A stretch of DNA of 25,156 bases from Scatosoma sp964504025 (GTDB lineage Bacteria; Bacillota; Clostridia; Christensenellales; Borkfalkiaceae). Positions within the stretch are counted from its first letter, which is position 1. The number at the start of each line of letters is the position of its first letter. The stretch is from contig CAZDCO010000021.1 of assembly GCA_964504025.1 (NCBI GenBank), forward strand, positions 1 to 25,156, given 5' to 3'. The translations under genes were made by a program, and so were the position numbers. Under the pieces are notes generated by a model. That model worked only from the letters and a program-made list of their open reading frames with translations. It was not told where the DNA came from and searched no databases. This document shows, piece after piece, positions 7,363 through 14,226 of this stretch.

Positions 7363-8399
7363 TATTTTTTCGCTCCCATTCTAATTCTCGGATCGATAAA
7401 GCCGTAGGACAAGTCCAAAATTACCCCGGCGAGCAAACCGAGCGTAGTGAAAATAGCCAAATCGACAAACAAAATATTATAATCTTTTGCGCTTAACGCA
7501 CTGACGAACAAACTGCCTATACCGGGAATACCGTATAAGTTTTCCAAAATCATAGAGCCGCCCATAATGCCGATAAACTCTGCAAGAATGGAAGGGAAAA
7601 TAGGCACCATGGCGTTTTTCATGGCATGACGAAGGATCGCCTGTTTGCGCGTCAAGCCTTTCGTGCGTGCAAGCAACAAATAGTCGCTTTCCATAACTTC
7701 ACACAGTTCTGCACGAACGAAACGGCAATATCCGCATATAGAACCTAAAGACAAACAAAATACGGGAACGATATACCCCAACACCTTTTCACTCATAGGC
7801 GCGGTAGGGTTTGGCCACTGCGTAGGCAACAAATTCGTATTGTAACAAAACGCCAACATGACGAACGTAATGATAACGAACCCCGGCAACGATATCAACA
7901 CCATGACGAGCGTGGAAATCACGTGGTCGGTCATCGTATTTTTCTTAAGCGCAGCCCAGATACCCAATAAAATACCGATCGGAACGGAAACGAGAACGGA
8001 AATGATATTGATTTTCATAGAGGTAACCAATCTTTCCCCGATTATAACCGTCGCGCTGACGTTCGGTTCCATTACCTGCGAAACACCCCAATCCCAACGG
8101 AAAATGATGTTTCCGAGCCAACTGACGTATTGTTTCATAACGGGTACGTTATAAAAATAGGTTCTCGCACCGTTTTTCTCCGTTACAAAGCCTACCAGCT
8201 CACGCCCTTCGAGCGGAAAACGGCTCGATTCTAAATAGCCCAGTTGTTCTTGCTTTATATAATACGCCAGCTTCGTCGCCGCATCGCCGCCCAACGCCTG
8301 GTCGACCGGCAGCAATTTTACCAATATAAACGTAAGAGATAAAATAATAAAAGCCGTCATAACAGCCAATAATATTCTCTTAACAACATATTTACCCAT
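7362..8399 (-). CDS. oppB: oligopeptide ABC importer permease OppB
   Basis: This 345-residue permease subunit forms the membrane pore together with OppC. It begins MGKYVVKRILLAVMTAFIIL, the usual OppB/DppB first span, has a periplasmic loop of roughly 70-90 residues that is somewhat longer than usual, and has the coupling segment LLARTKGLTRKQAILRHAMKNA followed by GSMILENLYGIPGIGSLFVSA and the ending GFIDPRIRMG. The ATG at 8399 is preceded by AGGAG at 10 bases. An ATG at 8423 would put that ribosome site inside the gene and is rejected. It is separated from oppA by a strong hairpin (8433-8459) and is joined to oppC by a one-base overlap. Confidence 0.93.
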   Translation of the reverse strand: MGKYVVKRILLAVMTAFIILSLTFILVKLLPVDQALGGDAATKLAYYIKQEQLGYLESSRFPLEGRELVGFVTEKNGARTYFYNVPVMKQYVSWLGNIIFRWDWGVSQVMEPNVSATVIIGERLVTSMKINIISVLVSVPIGILLGIWAALKKNTMTDHVISTLVMVLISLPGFVIITFVMLAFCYNTNLLPTQWPNPTAPMSEKVLGYIVPVFCLSLGSICGYCRFVRAELCEVMESDYLLLARTKGLTRKQAILRHAMKNAMVPIFPSILAEFIGIMGGSMILENLYGIPGIGSLFVSALSAKDYNILFVDLAIFTTLGLLAGVILDLSYGFIDPRIRMGAKK

Positions 8400-8432
8400 G
8401 TTTATCTTTCTCCTGCGTAACATACAAAAGCA

Positions 8433-8459
8433 ATAAGGCTTATCGAAAATAAGCCTTAT
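8433..8459 (-). promoter_or_regulatory. intercistronic stem-loop between oppA and oppB
   Basis: A perfect 11-base-pair inverted repeat (ATAAGGCTTAT / ATAAGCCTTAT) with a 5-base loop lies between the oppA stop and the oppB ribosome site. On the minus strand it is followed by TGCTTTTG, not a full T run, so it looks more like a 3' mRNA stabiliser or leaky terminator that lets oppA outproduce the permease genes. Flanking CAAAG / CTTTTG can extend the stem. A weaker 6-base-pair stem (AAACTT / AAGTTT) lies just upstream. Confidence 0.75.
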
Positions 8460-8497
8460 GCCTTTGCAATTACAAACTTTTACTTTAAGTTTCTCAA

Positions 8498-11182
8498 TTA
8501 AAACGGATATACACTTACAAGAGCTTCTGCCGTAGATCCGTCAAGCGTATACGTGAAGTACACGTCAATACCCTTGTTATTCGCCACGGGCAATTTGCCT
8601 ATTTCCGTTTTCGGAACCGTAACCGTAATCGTCAACGTATCCGTGTCCGCATTATAGTTTGACGTATAAGTAGAAGCATCCAACGCCCATTCAGTGTAAG
8701 TTGCATTCGTATCACCGCCGAAAATTACAAGCTCGGACAAGTCAAGTTGGCTTACAGCCGCACAGTTCTTAATGATAATGTTAACCTCAACGCTTTCGTC
8801 CGCATTCGTTTTATACGTATAGTCGTAGGTATATGCACTTACTTCACAACCGTTTTCCACAATCGTTAATTGTTGAGTAGATTGATACAAAGCGTCAAAC
8901 GACCAACGATGTCCTTTGTATACGAGAACATCCGCCAACGTATTCGTGTCTACAGCCCAGTTTAACGTAAAATCGTTGGAAATTGCAGGGTTTGTCGAGT
9001 TAACGTTAAAGAAACTCAAAGGATCCAAAGAGTTACCGGAAATCGAACCGAAACCGATATCGTATTGTCCGTTCAACATCTTGTCGTAGCAATACATATA
9101 ATCTTCGCCGACGTCGAAGGTAAATTGCAATTTATACTTGCCACGCGTTACGGATTCGTCATTGAACGCATCCGTCCAATATTTCGCAACGTGGTTATGG
9201 TAGCTTTCCTTCTGAACGGGATACATCCAAACAACTTCCAAATCGATAACGGTGGGGTTTGCCGCCGTACCCGGTTCAATCAAACTGTCCGCTTCCAATT
9301 CGTCAAGAGCCATACGGAAGTAATCACGCGCAAGCTCCAAATCGTAACCGTAGCCGTCCGTTTCGTCCGTCAAATAGCTAACCGCATCTTTGTGTTCCTT
9401 CGTAGAGTTGTAGGAAATACCGTTCACAGGATCGGACAAATAGTCAGAGCTGAAATAGTCGGCGGAAGGAACAACACCCTTCATATCGGCAAACGCCTTT
9501 CTGTTGAGAGCGTAGGACAAGCCCATACGGAATTTCGAGTTGGAGAGTGCAGGGTTTACCGTCCAATACTTATCCTCGGAGGTTTGGCTGTACGTACCGT
9601 TTTCACCGAACAAGGAGACCCAAGTTTCTTGATCTAACGCGTTGAAATTCAACTTGAAGCAACTGTCGCCCATCGAAGTTTTCGTACGAGGGTCGTTCTT
9701 GTATTGCGCAAGGTAGGTATCAGGGATACCGCAGGAGTCTACTTTTCCTGCAAGGAATTCCTTGATCACGGCTTCCTTATCATCTTTTGCTGCAGGCAAA
9801 ATATTGATATGCACGCCTTTGACTGCGTATTTCGTAGCCGCGTAAACGTAGTTCGGGTTCTTCTTGTATACAACTTGTTGTCCGCTGTTCCACGTTTCCA
9901 ACGTATACCCGCCCAAGGAAAGCGAGTTATCTACGGGCGTCTTCGTCTTATCCTTGTTAAAGCCTAAATAATCATCCACGCCAACCAAGTTGACAAACTC
10001 CGCGGGAACGGGCATATACAACGAGCTGGAGATATAATACATCGAATAAAACTCCGTTACAGGTGCGCCCAGTTCGTATTCAAAATACGTTTTGCCGCCC
10101 TCTTCGTATACCTTAATGCCTACGCCGCTAAAATCAACGTCCGAAATACCTTTTTGCGAATTTTGGGTCGCATTGTAGTACGCACTTGCACCCTTAATAG
10201 CCGCAGCGCCCTTTCGGTTAGCCAATTCGCCGCCGCGATACCACTGGTTCGCTTGGTTAAGAAGCAATTTGAAAGGCGTAATAAAGTCTTCCGCTACGAC
10301 GTCGCGATTGTTAAATGCCGCGCGTCCCTCTGCGGTAGAGAGCGTGTTATATTTCAAACCGCTACGAATTTCAAATCTCCACTTCGACGCTTGACCGTTT
10401 GCGTTCAATCCACCAACGGCTTCGGGTTTAGAAGCCGCCAATTCGGGCACCCATTCGTAACCGTCTTTCGTAGAGTTCATGAAAGTGGTATAATAGCTTG
10501 CGCCGATATAGCCGTAGAAATCACCGACGTCGGAACCTTGGCTGTTCAAATAGTTCACCGTACCGGGATCGGCAGCTTCCGTTATATGATAATATCTCTT
10601 CCAAGCCGAGTTGCTTTCCGCAGGAAGATCCTCCGTGATTTTACCTTCGGCTAAAATACCGAAACCGTAACCGACGATAGAATTTTCCGTAGCCAACTGG
10701 ATACGGGGATTGATCATGCTATAACCGCCGTTTTCAAACAACGTCGTACCGAGCATACCGTTACGGATACTGTACGATTCAAGTTGTCCGAGAATTTCCG
10801 TTTTTTCGCTTGCGGAAAGCCCAGAGAAGTCAAACGTACCGTTTGCCGCAGGAACTGCATTTTGCATATTCTTTGCAGCCGCTTCATACGCCTCCTTCGC
10901 CGCAGGAATATCATTCGCCGCGTCAATATTTGTTTCACCGGTTGCCATAGCCGCTTCCACCGCCGCTTGTACTTCTGGGATTACGGAATTGCCGATTGCC
11001 TTCTTAATCGTCTCGAGATCGGACTTAAGATACGCCTTATAATCGTCCATAGTCGTGTAGTTCGCCTGTTTGATATAAGCCGTATCACGCGGCGGCGAAT
11101 TGTCTCCGCCGCACGCAGCCATGCTGCCAACCGTCGCAACACACATCAACATTGCAATTGTTGCTTTCAGTTTTTTGTTCAT
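8498..11182 (-). CDS. oppA: peptide-binding lipoprotein OppA (SBP family 5) with extra N- and C-terminal domains
   Basis: This is the extracellular solute-binding protein that delivers peptides to the Opp permease. A lipoprotein signal peptide ends in the lipobox MAACGG, with C24 as lipidation site. Residues about 36-120 are charged helical sequence (KSDLETIKKAIGN, then AANDIPAAKEAYEAAAKN) like FIVAR-type surface repeats. The family 5 binding domain follows: RWRFEI-like SKWRFEIRSGLKYNT, later YALNRKAFADMKGV and YDIGFGSISGNSLDPLSFF. After about 749 the usual C-terminal lobe return is not recognisable; instead there is a roughly 146-residue threonine/valine-rich beta segment ending STAEALVSVYPF. 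Length is 894 against 530-600 in ordinary members. GGAGG precedes the ATG, placed in a hairpin loop. It is the first gene of the opp operon. Peptide is the default substrate for the family; other oligomers cannot be excluded. Confidence 0.9.
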   Translation of the reverse strand: MNKKLKATIAMLMCVATVGSMAACGGDNSPPRDTAYIKQANYTTMDDYKAYLKSDLETIKKAIGNSVIPEVQAAVEAAMATGETNIDAANDIPAAKEAYEAAAKNMQNAVPAANGTFDFSGLSASEKTEILGQLESYSIRNGMLGTTLFENGGYSMINPRIQLATENSIVGYGFGILAEGKITEDLPAESNSAWKRYYHITEAADPGTVNYLNSQGSDVGDFYGYIGASYYTTFMNSTKDGYEWVPELAASKPEAVGGLNANGQASKWRFEIRSGLKYNTLSTAEGRAAFNNRDVVAEDFITPFKLLLNQANQWYRGGELANRKGAAAIKGASAYYNATQNSQKGISDVDFSGVGIKVYEEGGKTYFEYELGAPVTEFYSMYYISSSLYMPVPAEFVNLVGVDDYLGFNKDKTKTPVDNSLSLGGYTLETWNSGQQVVYKKNPNYVYAATKYAVKGVHINILPAAKDDKEAVIKEFLAGKVDSCGIPDTYLAQYKNDPRTKTSMGDSCFKLNFNALDQETWVSLFGENGTYSQTSEDKYWTVNPALSNSKFRMGLSYALNRKAFADMKGVVPSADYFSSDYLSDPVNGISYNSTKEHKDAVSYLTDETDGYGYDLELARDYFRMALDELEADSLIEPGTAANPTVIDLEVVWMYPVQKESYHNHVAKYWTDAFNDESVTRGKYKLQFTFDVGEDYMYCYDKMLNGQYDIGFGSISGNSLDPLSFFNVNSTNPAISNDFTLNWAVDTNTLADVLVYKGHRWSFDALYQSTQQLTIVENGCEVSAYTYDYTYKTNADESVEVNIIIKNCAAVSQLDLSELVIFGGDTNATYTEWALDASTYTSNYNADTDTLTITVTVPKTEIGKLPVANNKGIDVYFTYTLDGSTAEALVSVYPF

Positions 11183-11184
11183 AA

Positions 11185-11206
11185 AAACTTACCTCCAAAT
11201 AAGTTT
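11185..11206 (-). promoter_or_regulatory. hairpin presenting the oppA ribosome binding site in its loop
   Basis: On the minus strand AAACTTA and TAAGTTT form a 7-base-pair stem around the loop TTTGGAGG, directly before the oppA start codon. The Shine-Dalgarno sequence is thus in an 8-base loop, which could keep it open or make it controllable. This is seen in sequence only; no effect is proven. Confidence 0.55.
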
Positions 11207-11255
11207 ACGTTTTTTATAAATTCCTATATATAAGGATATTTAACAAACCGAATAT

Positions 11256-11278
11256 CGTGAAACTATTCTTCTTTCACG
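11256..11278 (-). promoter_or_regulatory. inverted repeat at the start of the oppA leader
   Basis: CGTGAAA and TTTCACG are separated by 9 bases and begin about 14 bases downstream of the -10 box, so the repeat falls in the first 10-35 bases of the transcript. It could be a 5' stabilising stem or an operator overlapping the early transcribed region. A further weak stem (TCCT/AGGA around TATATAT) lies at about 11221-11237. Confidence 0.5.
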
Positions 11279-11291
11279 GTATGATAGTGTC

Positions 11292-11320
11292 ATTATATCA
11301 CATAATTTTCACCTTGTCAA
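11292..11320 (-). promoter_or_regulatory. sigma-A promoter of the opp operon
   Basis: Minus strand: TTGACA (11315-11320), 17-base spacer, TATAAT (11292-11297). It is a perfect consensus match and implies strong basal transcription. The leader to oppA is about 100 bases and can fold. Confidence 0.85.
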
Positions 11321-11363
11321 CGATTTTTTAAGCAAAAAAACGAATAAATTTCGATTTTTTAAT

Positions 11364-11407
11364 CGTAAAAATCGATTATGTTTATCGGGAAACCATTCGA
11401 TTTTTCG
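11364..11407 (-). terminator. possible weak terminator after tldE
   Basis: On the minus strand CGAAAAATCG, just after the tldE stop, can pair with CGATTTTTACG across a loop of about 20 bases, one base bulged, with ATG/CAT pairing inside. The T-rich descending arm is terminator-like, but the stem is AT-rich and no long T run follows. Confidence 0.35.
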
Positions 11408-11409
11408 TT

Positions 11410-12648
11410 TTAGCCGTTGATCAGGTTCATTTTCACCACGATCGCTTGGCGATCCGACGCCTCGAACACTCCTTTCGAGGACGCGCCGACGAAGTCTTCG
11501 TTCAGCATCGATTTCACGTTGCCGCTCGCCGAAAAATCGGTTACGCGCGCCGTAATTTTGCCGTCCTCCACGAGGAACGCCAGCTGCACGGGCAAGCCCA
11601 TAACGCCTTCGCTGGTTATGTCGCCGCCCGACGTAATCGCCACCAGTATCGCGCGTTCGTTGCCGAGCAGCGTTTTCAAATCGGGTGCGGTCGGCGTCAT
11701 ATACAGCCCGGGGCTCGCCAGCGACGGCACTCCGTCGTAGGGTGCGCCGCTCGTTTTGGAGAGGGGCAGGTTGAACATTGCTGCGGTATTTTTGGTAGTG
11801 AGTGCGGTTTTGAAAACTCCGTTCTCCACGATCGGTGCGCGGAAGTTAGGCGCGGTTTCGCCCTCGGCATCGTAGAACGGGGCGTTGCGCGTCGTTACGG
11901 GGTTACGGTCGGCGTACAGACTCACCCGTTCGTCGGCGATTTTTTCGCCGAGTTTACCGTTGAAGAGCGAACCGCCCGACGCGTAATATTCCGCGATAAA
12001 ATCTTTGAAGACGTGGTTGAGGATTTCGATCGGCTCGAAGATCATGGGGTACTTACCGTCGGGGAGGGTGATTTTTTCACCGAAGAACCCGTCGTGGAGT
12101 GCCTGCATATCGGCGACGAGTTTATTTTCCGTCGTCGCGCCGTAGTGGTTGACATTGATATCGTAATAGGCGTCCGCGATATTCGACGAATCTCTATCCT
12201 TAACCTGGAGGAAGACGCCGAACGCGTGATTTTCGTAGGCGAAGTCGGTATTTTTGCTATTTTTATACGAACCGTCGGTGCTTGCGAGGGAAATTTTACC
12301 GTTGACGAGGAAGCGAGGGCAAGCCGCCGCCACTTTTTTCGCGATCCGTTTTCCCGTGCGGATCAAGTCCTTTTCCGCGACAGGCAATTTTGCGCGGACG
12401 GAGCGTCTTACGCCGCCTGCGGACAATTTGCAGGGATACGGAATTCCGTCGGCGAGTTTTTCTTCCGCCTGTTTTTCAAGCGCAGCGAGATCGGTTTCGC
12501 CGAGCGCGCCTGCCACGCCGATTTTGCCGTCGGCGTACGCGCGAACGGTCGTACGCGTTTCTTCCTTCTGACGGTACGAATCGATCTTGCCGTCCGTGAT
12601 ATTCAACGTGATTTCTTTTTCGTGATTTACTACGTATTCTTTTTCCAT
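11410..12648 (-). CDS. tldE: TldE/PmbA-type metallopeptidase partner subunit
   Basis: This 412-residue protein is the inactive partner of the TldD/TldE heterodimer. In the family the pair forms a cytoplasmic chamber that degrades or trims unfolded or peptide substrates, for example microcin B17 leader removal and CcdA turnover in E. coli. Features: TALTTKNTAAMFNLPLSKTSGAPYD, then SPGLYMTP, then VAITSGGDITSEGVMGLPVQLAFLVEDGKI, a layout typical of TldE/PmbA, with no HExxxH zinc motif. It lies 12 bases after tldD with GGAGG before the ATG, so the two are co-transcribed and made together. Assignment as the non-catalytic subunit rests on the missing motif plus the neighbour. Confidence 0.88.
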   Translation of the reverse strand: MEKEYVVNHEKEITLNITDGKIDSYRQKEETRTTVRAYADGKIGVAGALGETDLAALEKQAEEKLADGIPYPCKLSAGGVRRSVRAKLPVAEKDLIRTGKRIAKKVAAACPRFLVNGKISLASTDGSYKNSKNTDFAYENHAFGVFLQVKDRDSSNIADAYYDINVNHYGATTENKLVADMQALHDGFFGEKITLPDGKYPMIFEPIEILNHVFKDFIAEYYASGGSLFNGKLGEKIADERVSLYADRNPVTTRNAPFYDAEGETAPNFRAPIVENGVFKTALTTKNTAAMFNLPLSKTSGAPYDGVPSLASPGLYMTPTAPDLKTLLGNERAILVAITSGGDITSEGVMGLPVQLAFLVEDGKITARVTDFSASGNVKSMLNEDFVGASSKGVFEASDRQAIVVKMNLING

Positions 12649-12660
12649 ACCAAGCCTCCG

Positions 12661-13998
12661 TTATTGCACAAACATTTTCGAGATACGCACGTGCGGCCCG
12701 CCGAAGCCTACGGGCAAAGGGCGTTGTTCGTTCTTGCCGCAACCGCCTGCTACGAAGCTGAGCATTTCCACTTCGTTCGACAAACCGTCTACCAGCCCCA
12801 ACGTCGTGAATACGTCGCCGGAAATGACGCTGATCTTGACGGGACGGGTGATTTTGCCGTCTACGATTTCGTACGCCACGTTCGGCGCGATCGTAAATTT
12901 ACTCATGCCCGAGCCGTGTTTTACCGTCTTGATATAGTAGCCGAATTTCACGCCTGCGAACAATTCTTCGAGCGTCGATTCGCCCCCTTCGATATAGGTG
13001 TTCGTCATACGCACGATCGGCTCGAACGTACAATCGACGGCGCGCGCGTTCCCCGTCGTCTTTTCCTTCAAGTACGCCGACGTAACCGCACTTTGCAACC
13101 GTCCTGCCAGCACGCCCTTTTTGATGAGGTAGTTTTTCCGCGCTTTCGTTCCCTCGTCGTCGTAGGGCACGTAACCGCTCCCCACCGCCTTTCCGCAATC
13201 GACGATCGACAGCAACGGCGACGCGACCGTCTTCCCGATCTGCCATTCCTTTAAGATTCCCTCGTCCGCCAACATAAAGTCCGCTTCCGACTTATGCCCG
13301 AACGATTCGTGCGCGAAAATGCCTGCCGCTTCGGGAGAGAGAATGACGGGATATTCGCCGGGAGTAACCGACACGCCGTTCTTCATGCACTCGATTTGTT
13401 CGTCGAAGGCGCGCTTGAACCGTTTGCCCTTGCCCTGCAAGCGCGTAAAGCGCGTATCGCCCACTTGGTGGCTCGCCTGCATAAACTTGCCGTTCTCGGC
13501 AAGCGTGCACATCATCACGATACCGCACGTTTGATAATCGTACTTGATCGCCGCGCCCTTGCTCGAATAGAACTCGAACACGCTGTTTCTATCCAAGTAC
13601 GAGGCGTTGGACATCGTCATCAACGGCGAGGAGGAAAGCACGGGCAGGTAGCTTTCCAACAACGCGCGCTTTTCCGCTACGGGAATATCGCGCACCGAAC
13701 AATCGGTAAAGACGAATTTTTCCTCTTGATGCACTTGAAACCGCCCCACCGTGCGATTTTTCAAAATTCTCGGATTCGGCTTCGCCTGCGCGCACAGGCT
13801 ATCCAACGTAGCTTGCACGTCGTCGATATTCGTCGTCGAAGCGTAATACCACATTTTACCGTCGAACACGCGGATAAACGCGCGCTTCTCACGGCGTACT
13901 TTGTTTTCTTTGAGCATACCATTCAGGTAGGTTATACCCGTGGAAAATCTGTCTTCTATACGTACGTCTGCATAGACGTCCTTTGGAAACGTAAACAA
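12661..13998 (-). CDS. tldD: TldD-type zinc metallopeptidase, catalytic subunit
   Basis: This 445-residue protein carries HESFGHKSEAD (230-240), the HExxxH zinc motif of TldD, and near the C-terminus FVAGGCGKNEQRPLPVGFGG, whose cysteine corresponds to the third zinc ligand described for E. coli TldD. With TldE it forms a cytoplasmic peptidase that admits only unfolded or small peptides. The start is taken as TTG at 13998 because AAAGGAGG lies 7 bases before it; another TTG at 14028 lies upstream of that ribosome site and would place it inside the gene. Promoter at 14052-14080. No RiPP precursor or toxin-antitoxin gene is adjacent, so the substrate is unknown. The gene is divergent from the ABC exporter at 14227. 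Confidence 0.9.
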   Translation of the reverse strand: MFTFPKDVYADVRIEDRFSTGITYLNGMLKENKVRREKRAFIRVFDGKMWYYASTTNIDDVQATLDSLCAQAKPNPRILKNRTVGRFQVHQEEKFVFTDCSVRDIPVAEKRALLESYLPVLSSSPLMTMSNASYLDRNSVFEFYSSKGAAIKYDYQTCGIVMMCTLAENGKFMQASHQVGDTRFTRLQGKGKRFKRAFDEQIECMKNGVSVTPGEYPVILSPEAAGIFAHESFGHKSEADFMLADEGILKEWQIGKTVASPLLSIVDCGKAVGSGYVPYDDEGTKARKNYLIKKGVLAGRLQSAVTSAYLKEKTTGNARAVDCTFEPIVRMTNTYIEGGESTLEELFAGVKFGYYIKTVKHGSGMSKFTIAPNVAYEIVDGKITRPVKISVISGDVFTTLGLVDGLSNEVEMLSFVAGGCGKNEQRPLPVGFGGPHVRISKMFVQ

Positions 13999-14051
13999 AT
14001 TATGTCCTCCTTTGCAACACTCGTTCAAGGAACGAAACGTATTTTCTTTCT

Positions 14052-14080
14052 ATTATACTACGCTTTTCCCCGTTTTGCAA
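14052..14080 (-). promoter_or_regulatory. sigma-A promoter of tldD-tldE
   Basis: Minus strand: TTGCAA (14075-14080), 17-base spacer, TATAAT (14052-14057), about 50 bases upstream of the TTG start of tldD. Confidence 0.75.
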
Positions 14081-14134
14081 GCCCCTGCTTTCACTTTTTT
14101 TGCCCGTTACCCGATTTTTTTCGCCGTTAAACGC

Positions 14135-14164
14135 TTGACTTTACGCGCGCGTGCGTGTTATTAT
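14135..14164 (+). promoter_or_regulatory. promoter of the ABC exporter operon
   Basis: Plus strand: TTGACT (14135-14140), an 18-base alternating CG-rich spacer, then TATTAT (14159-14164). The -10 runs straight into a 14-base tandem repeat containing further TATATA sequences, so the exact -10 could be shifted a few bases. Confidence 0.65.
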
Positions 14165-14188
14165 ATATAGTACTTTATATATAGTACT
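14161..14188 (+). repeat. perfect 14-base tandem repeat at the exporter promoter
   Basis: TTATATATAGTACT occurs twice, back to back, at 14161-14174 and 14175-14188, with the palindrome AGTACT in each copy. It covers the -10 and transcription start region of the exporter operon, 38 bases before the ATG. The position and the symmetric 6-mers spaced 14 bases apart suggest a regulator site or a duplicated -10; a simple replication slip is the alternative. Confidence 0.7.
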
Positions 14189-14226
14189 TTTTATCATTTT
14201 ACGAACCAACGAAAAAGGAAGGGCTT

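Noticed and set aside
8400..8423. Upstream ATG for oppB at 8423
   Set aside because: Its codons contain the AGGAG ribosome site that serves the ATG at 8399.
11446..13254. Long plus-strand open frame of 602 codons
   Set aside because: It lies fully antisense to tldD and tldE, is rich in R, F, H and V without family motifs, and has no ribosome site. It is a by-product of the codon use of the real genes.
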